From: Lycocorax pyrrhopterus obiensis
Lineage: Eukaryota > Chordata > Aves > Passeriformes > Paradisaeidae
DNA: 64,000 nt
NCBI GenBank assembly: GCA_014706295.1
Contig: JACSVZ010000002.1
Coordinates: 106,450,547-106,514,546, forward strand
Direction of reading: 5' to 3'
The position numbers and the translations under genes are program-made. Below, one piece after another: positions 32,901 to 43,687 of this stretch (the stretch's first letter is position 1; each line of letters starts with the position of its first letter). The notes beneath the pieces were generated by a model that made no database searches, had not been told where the DNA came from, and saw only the letters and a list, made by a program, of their open reading frames with translations.

Positions 32901-35900
32901 TCCCTTTCGAAACTAAAAGTTGCATTAAGAACACATCAAAGGTACTTGTTCTCATTGGGGGTTAAGTCCTTAGCAAGTTTGAAGGTTTTCAGATCAACTA
33001 AAACTGGCTCAGTGCAAAGCATGTAAATTTCTAAAAGCCCAGAAAAGCCATCTTTCCTTGTTGATAATCCCCAAAAAACAACCAGAACAGAATTCAATTG
33101 TATGTCTTCCAATGTTACTTTTAGATCAAGGTATTACGGGAAGTTCCAATCCCTTCCTTATTCCCCTCTCAAATGCCTGGAAGAGACTTAGAAAGCATTC
33201 CCTGGAAACATGATTATATATTTTTACTGTCTCAACACTAACAAATCTCTTCTACATCAGATAAAATGCAGTTACCAACACTTGTCCCTTGAATCCAAAT
33301 TGTGATAAAAAAATTATCTTGCACATACATATTTGGCTACATGCCCTTAACAATTTCCTTCTGAAAAGAAGGGTGCATTTGTTGCTTCAGAAACAGAAAA
33401 GCAAAATAATATGAAAAGGACACAGGGAAAAAGATGAACAGAAGGGCTTTGAAAGTGACTGAAAATCTACAACATCTCTAATTAGGTTCCAGCTTGGAAC
33501 ACAATAGTGGGGGTACCATGGCCTGTTATCAAGTTTATAGCCAAGGGCACAAGACAATACAACCCCACATTCAATTTAATTACAGCCTATGGCTTTTGCA
33601 GTAGTGGTGTGTTTCAAAGGGTTTAAGCACTCATTTATTTCTACACCATACATGAAATAAGGCAGCTCCCTGTCATACAGACTCACCAATTAGACTGAGC
33701 AGTTTCTGATCTCTTGCTCTCTAGAAGCAGAGCAGTGGGCAATGGGAAATCTTTTACAGGATAATCACAGAATACTTTTTATTAAAAAAAAAAAAGAAAA
33801 AAGATCAGCTCTCTGCTGCCTTTAAGCTTGTGCATTTTATCTTTGATGTGCATAGAGTACCAATATAGTCATTTCAGATTCCATAGGATGTAAAAGAGTG
33901 TCAAAATACAGCAGCACTTCAGTGATGTTTTTTTTCTCCTGATTGTATTAAAAAGGTTATCTTCATTTGAGCTACACAGAACTGGTCACTTCTTGCATTC
34001 TTGCTATTGCTGAAGGCTGATGTAACTGAATGAAATGAGTCTAATTTCTAAAAAGGAAAAATATTTTGAAAAACTAAGTGAGAGTAGAAATCACCAGCTG
34101 AAATAGTTACACAATTTGATACCTCCAACATATCATGCCAATGCAATCAAGAGGACCTACAAAGACAGTACTGGACCTTTAGCTCCACAGCCACCATTCT
34201 AAAGGCACATATCAAAACATCATTCTTGAATCTTCTCTGAAATACTCTCCCAAGTCACCTTAAATCAACTCCCTCCCTAACAGCCAATTCAACCAACCTC
34301 AGTCTAGGAAAGAAAAAACAGTTCCCTTCATTCCTTTCAGTTCATGTACTGCCCCTAAAGCTGTATATGAGGTCACTAAGCCTAATCTCTATTCTGCTTG
34401 TCCTGTACTCATCTTGGGAAACACTGACATGCCTACCAAGCCTCATGTCCATTATAAGGAACATAGCCTGGGATATCCTACTTTCTTAAAAAGGAAAACC
34501 CCACCTCTCTTCAACAACCTTCAGAAGCACTCAATTACAAACAACACTGACCTCCACCCATGACAGCAATAGCCAGGACTCATGCGTTTCACTGTGGAGA
34601 TTGATAAGAAAGCTTTGGGGACCATACTTAACACCACTACTACCTTATCCTCCTGCCCTCCAAGGATTTCAGAGCAATTTTGATGACTATCAGGTGTAAT
34701 AGTCCCTTCGACAGTTCCAGTTTCCACACCTGAACTTAGTAGAAGATGAAAAAGCCTCCTTATTAAAAGACCCATAAGTAACAAAGTAACAAACAGTAGC
34801 CTCTAAGGTAGATACAGTTTCTTCAAACACATTTTAAAGTTTCTTTAACCCATACCTTCTACGATTTTAACGTCAGTGCTTCTCTTGAAAAAGACACCTA
34901 GCAAATCCTGGATTTTCCTGCAACCTAGGATAATCCAGTAATGAAAGAGATGGGCACTAACTACGCAGTAGAGCAGCCAGCACTAACCTCTGAAACCTGA
35001 TCAACAGTAGCACTGTCACAAGAACTAACAAGGTATTTAGCAGTCATCAGTCTTAACAGCTACTGTACTTCAAGCCCTTAAGATAGGGATATTGCTTCAT
35101 CTATTACCCTGGCAGAAACAAAGCCGAGCATCCTTACACCACGATCCTAAGCATCCTTCCCTGAAGCTACTTGATGAGCTCCCCTGCCCTGCACACTGGG
35201 AAAGCACCTTGCAAGGATTCTGGCCCGAGTACTACAGATACTTGTGAAAAACACAAGGCTTTTTTGTCGTCCTTTAACGAAAGCGCAGGATGTTCCCAGA
35301 TCAAAGATCAAGCAGACAGATTCTTATCCACCTCCTCCAAAGCCCAAGACTAAAAAGAGCTAGACTTATTAGCTACTTTTGATTTGCTCTGGGTTGTGCC
35401 TACTCATATTCCTCACGTGCTATTGTTCTGCCTTCTTTTGCAAAACCTGCAGTCAGAGCTAGATTTCTGGTTCGGGTCAAAGTAAGCCCTTCAAAGAGAG
35501 TGTAAGGCAATGAAAAGACACGTGCCAGATCAAAAGACAGCAAAAAGGGCAACTCTGAATTTAAAGCAGAGAGGAAAAAAAAAAAAAAAGCATTTCAGGA
35601 TTTCCCAAAACAGCTAAGACAAACGCACATGGCTCAGGTTTTAATGACTAAGCTTTTGGTAGGTATCTTAATAGCTGATAAATTCTTCACAAACAGCCCA
35701 GAGAAACCCAATCGAGTTACACAACAAACATAACCAAAGCGTTTACAAGTGACAGGCAACTCTCCTCCCCCATGGCAGAGGCCAAACTATTGTCCTACAC
35801 CTATTTTTGGGTATTACTGCTGTAGTAAGTTCAGCATGTACCAGATCTATAAAACCCAAAAGCTACCACCACATTGTAGCATCAAAAGTTTAAGCTTTAG

Positions 35901-36602
35901 CTATTGTTCATCTTTCAGCAACATGGGAGATGAACAACAGCCAAATTACATCTCTCTGTCATCAACTTGAACTGAAGCACTGCTGTCAGTGGCAGGAAAA
36001 TTGCTACACTTCAGAGCAAATAAGGACTGAAAAGAAAGTTGTGCCATGATGGCAGTGCTGTATGCTTAAAATACACTACAAATGCTGCTCTTAAGGCTAA
36101 AACCTAAAGCAATAGTTGGATCAAGATGAACATTTAATGTACCTTTCCTGAGCTCTGGAGGAGGCTCCTACAAACCCAGTGTTGAAAAGACATTTTGGAG
36201 CTAAAACAAAAAATGGGAGCTACAACATAAAAGCGTAAAATCAACATTCTAGCTCAGATAGTGCAAATTGAAGGCAACCCATTTAGTGCTTTCATTTAAT
36301 CTTTTCCACACTTTGCTTAATGCTATTAAAAAAAAAAAAAGCACACAGTATAAAGATGCTAAGAAACCCACACATTATGCCACCACTTTTTCACCAGAGT
36401 ATTGCACAAATCCACGAGTTCACCAGAATCTTTCCTCTGAAAGACTAATTACAAAGACAACCAACAAACCACAAACTTATGACCTTCGTGTTTTCAAGGC
36501 ATCAGTAATATTTGTCAACAGTGGAATTTAGTATCATGGTACTTGATGAGATATATTCAGTAAAAAGGCCTAGAAACTCTTTGTTTATAATTAGGCAATA
36601 AC

Positions 36603-36730
36603 GATTGAGGGCCAGGGCATTTCCTGAGGATTAATGACCGGCTGGGAGAGTCAATGGCTTGAGGCAATGCCTTGGGCCATTAATTCCAGCCAGTCATTAA
36701 TTTCCCCAGGAAATGCCCTGGACCTCGATT
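36603..36730. repeat. Long near-perfect inverted repeat (about 64-bp arms, almost no loop)
   Basis: The left half (36603-36666) and the reverse complement of the right half align along their whole length. CCAGGGCATTTCCTG is perfect (36612-36626 against 36707-36721), then ATTAATGAC, GGCTGG and AATGGC, and the centre is AGGCAATGCCT-like. Two short indels and about nine substitutions separate the arms. A transcript from either strand would fold into one hairpin of about 128 nt. It could be a hairpin-type ancient conserved repeat (Eulor-like), a MITE remnant or a small-RNA precursor; the sequence alone does not decide. Confidence 0.85.
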
Positions 36731-38179
36731 AGTGTAAGTATCATAAAAGGTAGCTAGAGAGAAAAAGTTTAGCATTAACATTCTCCCAAGGAAATCCATT
36801 CCACAGCCAGTATTTTTTCATTTTGTCACATCCCAGAAGTGCGTAAGTTAAAATTGACACAAGAAAAATTGGTGAAGAAAAAGGAAAAAAAAAAAAAAGA
36901 AAAGAAAAAAAGAGAGAAGACACTTGTCTTTCTCAAAGATTTCAATTAATGAGGTTTGTAGCAAAGGCAAAATTCAGGTACAAAAGTGACTGGGCACCTT
37001 GTTTAACTCATGAAATTGTGAATGGAGGTGAACATTTCCATATAATTACTGAAAAAACCCCACACTGCCTAGTTCTAGTACCCTTGCTGATTGCTCATTT
37101 TCATTCTTGATACACTTAGGAAAACAGCAGATGCCTGTTATACTCTCTTTTAGCTGTTTCTCCCTTTCTCCCCATAGCCCGCTGTTAATGAGAATCACAG
37201 CTCCGAACGCTTCCCGGAGGAAGCACAGCTTCGCAACAAACACTACAGCAGCTGGATTTCTCCTCGCCTAAGCTTTATGCAAGTGTGAAGAGATTTGTGG
37301 GCCAGTGTAGAGATCGAGTTCTCTAGTCTGACAACTGAAAATACCAAGACACCGCATTTAACAGGTTAAAGACTCGCACACTCCGTGACCACTGACTGCA
37401 CTGCCCATTTCCCTCTTCCCCTTCCCAGACGCACGTGCGGTGCTCCTCCTAAAAAGCTAAACTATGCCCGAAGTTTCAAAATGACTTTCATGGTCGTTAA
37501 AAGCAAGGGAAAGAGAATTCTAGGGTTAAATACAGCGAGGAGCGTTAGCTTTTACCTGAAATAATGAGCTAGAACAAAAACATTATCTGCACATAATCAA
37601 GCCTCTAAGCCATTCAGAGACACCAGATACACACAGCAGGAGATCAAGCTACAGTACTCCACTGAAGTGGTCCAAAAAAAGCCTCCCTACAAGAAAGGAG
37701 AGGTCACAGGTATCTTAAAGAACATAAACGCTTATGCAGGCATTCACTGGGAGCCCTGCCCTCTCCCTCCCCACCCCAATTAGCCTTCAGGCTGGTTGAT
37801 TAGTTGGCAAACTCTTTGAAAGGGTCAGTCTGTCCAGAACTGGTATTTCCACTCGGGAAACAGCTCAGGCATGTCATATACCTGCGCTTGCCCAGCGCCG
37901 CGCTCTCTGGCTGACGGCTGCGATCCCTGTTATTACTTGACACAAGAATGTCAGAGGGGTTTTGTAATCATGTAGGGCAGCCAGCAGTAAAGTTCTTGCC
38001 TGAAACACGGTATTTTATGGGGCACAACGTAACTGCATACGCTTTACAGATTTAGTTAGAATGACTTCCAAACTTCAAGCCAATTGCAGAGGTGCAGTGA
38101 GTCTTTAATTGAAGTAATTTAGCTCCAGCGCTCAAATACCCAAGAGGAAAGTACTTTTGGAGGGGATGGGGAGCAGGCA

Positions 38180-38193
38180 CCAGCACGTGCTGG
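38180..38193. promoter_or_regulatory. E-box palindrome
   Basis: CCAGCACGTGCTGG is a perfect 14-bp palindrome centred on CACGTG, the core site for bHLH-ZIP factors. It lies in intron 1 about 0.8 kb past the long-isoform donor. Binding is inferred from the motif only. Confidence 0.4.
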
Positions 38194-38607
38194 CACACAG
38201 CAGAGGGGGCTCCGCAAGGCACACATTAAGGCACAGCTCAACAGCGTTTTTGACAACACCGTTTTACCTTAACGAAATACATCTAACGAATTTGGGCTCA
38301 TTCCACAGCTAAGCTGCACCTAAACCCGTTTAATTGTGCTCTTACTGTATATTTCGCCACTATGGTAACTAATGCAACTAAAGCCAATTTGCCTTTAAAA
38401 AAAAAAAAAGGATCACTGCCAGGAAACAGAGCTATTTTAAATAAACAAATACAAGATGAATGCAATTGCCATATTAACCCTCTTGTTAACTTCTGAAGTT
38501 TAAAATTACACCCTCATTACTAGTGTGTAATTGAGTATTCTCCCGGCTGTTTCCTGCATTTGAGGTTACTCAAATAGTTCATTAGCACATCAAGAACACA
38601 TACACAC

Positions 38608-39036
38608 TTAATGATACCTGATGCCCCTATCTACTATTCTGGCCCGACTTTCATAAGTCACATCTCCCGTAAAAAGAGAAATAAAAAGAGAGGGGAAAAG
38701 AAATAAAAAGAAGGAAAAGGGGAGCCCACAGGGCTGAGCTGTCGGTGCTGCCACTGAGGGAGAGCATGGCAGCACCCAGGCACACAGTGAGCGGCCACTG
38801 GACCAGTGGCGGGGCGTGAGGAGATTGGAGGGGCAAGTAAGTTGGATAACTTGCATCCGGGCTCTTTGGGTGCCTGAAGAGTGAGCATGACCCCAAGAGC
38901 CGGGTACTCCAAAGCTGGCAGTGTGCCTCAGTGCCCAGCCTTGGGGGAAGAAAGGAGGGGGGCAGTGCAGACTATGTGGGTCAGGGTGAGGGGTTGCCAC
39001 TGCTTTTTTTTTTTTCCTTTTTCTTTTTCCGGTTAC
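38608..39036 (-). other. Open reading frame extending past the exon-1 splice donor (possible retained-intron tail)
   Basis: The frame of the KCTD1 first coding exon stays open for 142 codons after the GT donor, ending at a TAA at 38610-38608. The tail starts VTGKRKRKKKKAVATP, a strong basic nuclear-localisation-like stretch, and then becomes Pro/Ser-rich and finally Phe/Leu-rich because of a pyrimidine tract. I recognise no domain. The simplest reading is that this is intron and the openness is chance. If the intron is retained or the donor skipped, the product would be a 758-residue protein with the DUF3504 domain and no BTB domain. Confidence 0.4.
38671..38724 (-). repeat. Polypurine/polypyrimidine tract just inside intron 1
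   Basis: The plus strand is almost purely A and G, with an AAATAAAAAGA-like unit present twice. On the transcribed sense (minus strand) it is a pyrimidine-rich tract of about 54 nt followed by ACGGGAG and an ATG. It resembles a splice-acceptor tract, but the first AG lies after a G-rich interruption, so I do not call an exon. Confidence 0.6.
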
Positions 39037-40884
39037 CTGTGTGGGGGAAACAATAGCAGGTGAAACTACTGTGGGTGAGGTGGTGCTTCTGTGCCCGTTT
39101 GCTTCAGGGAGGAGGTGAGGCAAGGGGTCATGTTTCACTGAGACCACCACCACGGCGGGCGCAGCGGCATCCAGGGGCTCAGCGGGGCGGCGGCAGAGTC
39201 TTTTGGGGGAGGCAGAGGGCCCACATGCGTCGCCGCCGGCCGCAGCCCCTGCCGGGAACACTGCCTCGTAGAGCGCCCGCTTGGCCGGGGCCACCGCGGC
39301 CGCTTCTGCTTTCACCGGCGCAGCGTCACCGTCTTTGGGCAGCACATAGGGGTTGGCAGAGGGCGGCCGCAGTCCACCATTGAGGGCGGCAGGGGTGTAG
39401 CAGCCCCCGCCAGCGGGGTGGTGGAGGAGGTGGTGGTGGTGGGGAGGGGGGTGGTGGTGGTGGGGTGGCTGCAGTCCTCCCAGCTTGGTGCCAATGCCAG
39501 CGATACTGTTGAGGGTGGCAATGGAGACGGCACCAATGCAGTGGTTGGTGTAGGTCCTGGAGAGCTTGGCTGCCTTGGAGAGCATCTGCATGCGGGTACC
39601 TAGGAGGTTCTTCCCAATGGCCTTGTTCTCGTACCAGGTGATGTCACCCTCACTGCAGTGGTCTCGCGGCCGCTGGAAGAAGGCCTTGCAGAGGGGGTTG
39701 CGCTTGGAGAGGTACTTGACAAAGCTGGCGTAGGGGCAGAACTCTGTGCCAGTCTCATACATGCGGGGCAGGTTCTCCTCATCGCTGCTCTCCGCCCGCT
39801 TCTTGCTCCAGGAGGACGAGCGTGACTTGTGGTAGGGCCCCAGTGCCTTGAAGTAGACGAACTTGCGTCCGTCCTCATCCACGGCCAGCCCAAACGAGTC
39901 CTCCTCCAGCTCCCGCTGGTTCTCCCGGCCCCGGGTGCAGAAGTACATGCAGGTCTCAAACCACACCTTGTTGAGGAGCCCGAAGGGGCTCTGGGTGCTG
40001 AACACGCTGCACGTGTAGAGCTTGCGGAGGTCGGCACGGGTGATGGCCTGCTTCTGCACCACCGGCCCGGCGCCCTGCTCCTCCAGCTTGCGGATGACAG
40101 CGGCCAGGGTGAGGTTGGCGGCGCGGAGCTCGGGGTCCTTGGTGAGGTCGAGGGTGCGGCAGTAGGGCGGCTCGTTGAGGTAGCGGTTGAGGGAGCTGCG
40201 GATGCTGATGAGGGAGGACTTGGAGTAGAGCTGCCCGCTCTTAGAGCGCGCCTCGGCGTAGAAGGAGCGCAGGACCCGGCAGAGCGCCCCCTTGTCCATG
40301 GTCTCGAAGTCGGGGCTCTGCGCCTTCTCGCTCAGGTACTCGCGGAAGATGCGCACGGCGTAGCGGGTGGCCAGCCGGGTGTTCTCGCTCAGCCGCGCCC
40401 GCTCCGGCCGCTGCAGCAGCAGGGCCGCCTCCAGCTCGGCGTCCTCCGCCGCCCCCCCGGGGCCGCCGCCGCCGCCGCCCCCCGGGGCAGCCGCCGCGGC
40501 GCCCCCCGGGGCAGCCCCGACGCCGCTGCTGCCACCGCCCGGCGTACGGCCCGGGGCGGGCGGCAGCGGCTCCGTCTCCTCCTCGCCGTCCCACTCCAGA
40601 CCCATCTCCTCTTCCTCCTCCTCCTCCTCGTCCAGCAGCAGCCCCCCATCGGCTCCGTCCTCCTCCTCCTCGTCCCCCGTTATCTGCACCTCCTGGATCT
40701 CATCCTCCTCCTCGCCCTCCTCCTCCTCGCCGGCGCTGCAGTAGCGGTGCGGGCGGGGGGCGACGCCGCGGCCGGACGGCCGGTCCCCCGCATTGTTCCC
40801 GCCGCCTCCGCCGCGTCCGCCGCCCCCTCCGCCGCCGCCGCTCCACTCTCCGCCGCCGCCGCCGCTGCCAGGCATTCTCGCCAT
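39037..40884 (-). CDS. KCTD1: KCTD1 long isoform, first coding exon (DUF3504 / Crypton-derived domain)
   Basis: Encodes residues 1-616 of the long KCTD1 isoform. Residues 8-29 are Gly-rich, 53-93 hold acidic runs (eight Glu at 86-93), and 125-146 are Ala/Gly/Pro-rich. A DUF3504 domain spans about 167-465, with an N-terminal helical part to about 245 and a catalytic-like part from about 280. It includes YFCTRGRENQREL near 314-326 and YTNHCIGAVSIATL near 445-458. A His/Pro run (475-489), a basic KRLCRRP (561-567) and a Ser/Thr/Pro-Val tail follow. The start Met has a strong Kozak context (A at -3, G at +4). The exon ends ...SPTQ at a GT donor at 39036-39035, phase 0, and joins DSRPN of the exon at 7357. 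The reading frame continues past the donor to a stop at 38608; I treat that as intron. The family assignment comes from recognising the domain and the KCTD1 junction. In the family DUF3504 is a domesticated recombinase fold, and its function here is not known to me. Confidence 0.93.
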
Positions 40885-40915
40885 ATTGCCGTCTCCCTGC
40901 CAGTCCTCGGGCAGG

Positions 40916-40933
40916 GCGCATGCGCTATATTGG
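40916..40933. promoter_or_regulatory. NRF1-type palindrome next to inverted CCAAT box
   Basis: GCGCATGCGC at 40916-40925 is the perfect palindromic NRF1 consensus. ATTGG at 40929-40933 is a CCAAT box in the minus (gene) orientation. They lie 32-49 nt upstream of the long-isoform start codon, so either the transcription start is very close to the ATG or these sites are at or downstream of an upstream start. Binding is inferred from motif match only. Confidence 0.55.
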
Positions 40934-41361
40934 ACCGCAGCGCTGGAGCGCTTTTGTGTTTTAATGACCTTCAGCTACCGGGAGGCAAAGCCGGGCTCTT
41001 AAAGGGGCCGCGCTCCCAGTGGCGGCGGCGGGGAAGGGGCGGGAGAGGTTGGGATGGATGGGGAGGAGGCTGAGTCGCGCTCAGGGGGTACCGCGGGGAA
41101 GGGAGCGCTACTTACCGCGCCCGCCGCTCACCTCGGGTCCGTCCCGTCGAGCAACGCTGATGGGCGCCGGGCGCGGGGGGGAACCGCCGGGCAGGTGCGC
41201 CCCGGCCCGGAGGTTCCCCCGCCACCCCCGGCGCCCGTCCCACCTCCCCATCCCCGAAAAAGAAAGCGCTCCGCGTATGGAGGGCTCTTTCGGTACGGAC
41301 GGACCGCCACCGAGCTGCTACGACGTCTCGCACCTCCTCATTCCACAGTAACTTAAACATA

Positions 41362-41469
41362 GACCAAAAAGAAAAAAAAAAACCAACAAAAAAACGCAAA
41401 CCGAGGAAAATTAAAAAAAAACCCAACCAAAAAAATCCCCAAACAAAACCCAAACACACACACACACAA
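41362..41469 (+). repeat. A-rich low-complexity tract with (CA)n inside the CpG island
   Basis: A-rich sequence with AAAACCAAC/AAACCC-like units, ending in a short CA repeat at about 41453-41468. It sharply interrupts GC-rich island sequence on both sides, about 0.5 kb upstream of the long-isoform start codon. Confidence 0.85.
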
Positions 41470-43656
41470 AAGACTCAAGCTGTGCTTGTCCGCAGCACGG
41501 CTCAGACCTCGATAGGATGCTGCCGGGGAGCGGGCGGAGGACCCGGCCCCGTTCCCCGCCTGCCGTACTGCCGCGACATCGCCTGCCGCCGACCTCGCAC
41601 CTTTAATCGGGCGCCCGGATTTCGGTCGAGGGGCTCGGGAGGAGACGGACGCTCGGGGCATTGCATCCGTGCGGCTTGGAGTCCGCCCGGGAACAGCCAG
41701 CTGATAGCCGCGGCGCTCGCTTGGCTTGCGGGAGCCCCGGCGAGGTTGGCTGCGGAGAGGGAGCAATAAGGACTCGGGGGCTGACGGGCGCTCCGGGCCG
41801 CCCTCTTGCTCGCTGGGGCTGCAGACCTTAGGGCAGCCGGAGGGCTCTCGGCCCCCCCGTGCCGCCGCTGCCTCCCATCGTGCCCGCGTTGTTCCTCTTC
41901 AGCGACGGAGCAAAACCCGAGGGGACTCCCGCAGCCGCGCCGGGGCGCGGGGCCGCCGGACCCAACAGGGCCACTTTGCGGGGGTTTTCGCAGAGGGGAG
42001 CCCCGGAGCGGCGCGGCGCGGGCGGGGGGCGCGGAGCCCCGGCTCAGCCCTGCCCCCGCCGGCCCTCGCCCCCCGCCCCGTGCGCGCCCGCGGGGCGCTC
42101 CGTCCCCCACCCGGCTCTGCCCCGGGAAGGTGGCTGGCTGCACACTGCCTTCCTTACCCTTCCTTCCCGGGAAGGGTCCTTGGCCGGGCTGGGCTCGGGC
42201 AGGAACGAGGGCATGAGCCTGTGGCCGGGCACCGCGGGGAGAGGGAGCCTGTCCCACTCGGGACGGGAGGGGACGAGGTGGCTCCCCGCTAGTAGCACCC
42301 ACACTCTCCAAACCAAACTACCGCACAGGACTTCCCATGCCATTTAGCCGGGCTATTTCTTTTATTCGGTACGATGAAATAAATATTCATTACGACTGCT
42401 GGCTACACCTGAAATTATAGCCCTAATTGCAGAGCTGTTGGCCTGAGTTACCACATTTGCTGCTTACTCATCCGTAAGCAATTGCCCAGCGCCGGGCCCC
42501 AGCCGTGGTGGTTCCCTTTGGGGAGGCTCGGTGCCCGCCAGTGCTGGGCGGCGCCGAGCCCCGTGGCCGCTGTCCTGGGGCAGAGACCGACGGCCACGGA
42601 CGGGGCATCCCGGACAGCCTCAGCTCTCGCCGTCCGGGAAAACGTGGGATGCCAAAGAAAAGATGTGCAAATTGTTGAGCAAATTAGGCCAATTCGAAAT
42701 AAATAAGCACTGCGGGAAGAGAGCCTGCCACTCCCGGGAAATAATTGAAGAGAAACCCGGCACTGTTATATTGATGTAAGCCTGGAGTAATTACACGGAG
42801 GTCAAAGTTGTTGCACACGCTACAAGAAGTTGTGCTCACTCTGTATTTTGAGAGCGGATTATGTTCCCTCTTAGGTCGATGGCACATATATAAAATTCTG
42901 CAATTTTTTTCCTATGCACGTAAGAGGATATAAATAAGGTTTGACTTTTTTTTTTTTCCCTTGTCATACTCGATCTGTAACCTAACCCTGAAACAAAGTC
43001 TCAAAGACCTTCCCATGAAATTGACCAGATGCTGAAACAGATAGCTAAAAGAAACAATACCTTGTTGTGGTTAAAATCTAAATGTCCCAGACAAGCTCCT
43101 TTTAGGAGCTATTACAACCCACCCTAGAAGAGAGAGAACTGCAGGGCTTGCAGCATAAACTTTTTTTACAGAGATTATTTTTCTTTATTCCCATAAATGC
43201 TAAAAATCGCGTGATTGGCATTGACCTTTGATTCTGTCTTAAGATCGTGGAAGCCACTTTTTTTTAAGACCTTTTCAGAGCCACATGAGTGCGAAAGGTA
43301 ATTGAAATTTTTTTTTTCTTTAAAAAAGATGAACACCAGGTTGACAGCTTCTCTACTTGGATGTTCATTTAATCACCATTTTCTGATTACAGGAGGTGAA
43401 CTATGTTGACAGACTTGCAGATGAATATGCAGCCCAGTATACGAATAGTAAGTATAAAGGACATAAAGAACTTGCAGTGAGGTTGGAGGGGAAAACCGTA
43501 TACGGAGCATCCATATTACACACATCAACTGGAAGCACCTCAGCAGCCAGGGGGAATTCAGAGAGTAGCAAGTGAGGTGTTCAGAGCACTGCAGGTGCCC
43601 ATAACTGGGAAGACACATGCGTAAGTCATATACCTATATAACCTATATGCATACAG

Positions 43657-43687
43657 GTAAGTTAATCATATGTATATGTTAACTTAC
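43657..43687. repeat. Short AT-rich hairpin
   Basis: GTAAGTTAA (43657-43665) pairs perfectly with TTAACTTAC (43679-43687), and the inner CATAT/ATATG extends the stem to 14 bp with one unpaired T and a GT loop. It lies within a TATA/CATA-rich stretch, so slippage-generated symmetry is likely. Confidence 0.7.

Larger units (their letters stand above)
40885..42340 (-). promoter_or_regulatory. CpG island and promoter region of the KCTD1 long isoform
   Basis: Dense CpG and very high GC run from within the first coding exon to about 42.3 kb, then drop abruptly to AT-rich sequence. Immediately upstream of the start codon are an NRF1-type palindrome (40916-40925), an inverted CCAAT box (40929-40933) and a GC box GGGGCGGG at 41036-41043. 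No good TATA box is evident, which fits a CpG-island promoter. The transcription start cannot be placed from sequence. An A-rich tract at about 41.37-41.47 kb interrupts the island. The long ORFs here on both strands look like GC-rich chance frames. A divergent plus-strand transcript is possible but unsupported. Confidence 0.75.

Noticed and set aside
39829..41073. 414-codon plus-strand ORF across the KCTD1 exon and promoter
   Set aside because: It is antisense to a strongly supported coding exon in GC-rich sequence with few stop codons; the product is low-complexity Leu/Ala/Gly with no domain.
41726..42292. 188-codon plus-strand ORF, possible divergent gene
   Set aside because: Same GC-rich chance-frame argument; no recognisable protein and no clear splice structure.
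41502..42311. 269-codon minus-strand ORF upstream of the long isoform
   Set aside because: Lies in the CpG island; Pro/Ala/Arg/Gly-rich with overlapping open frames on the opposite strand, as expected by chance at this GC content.
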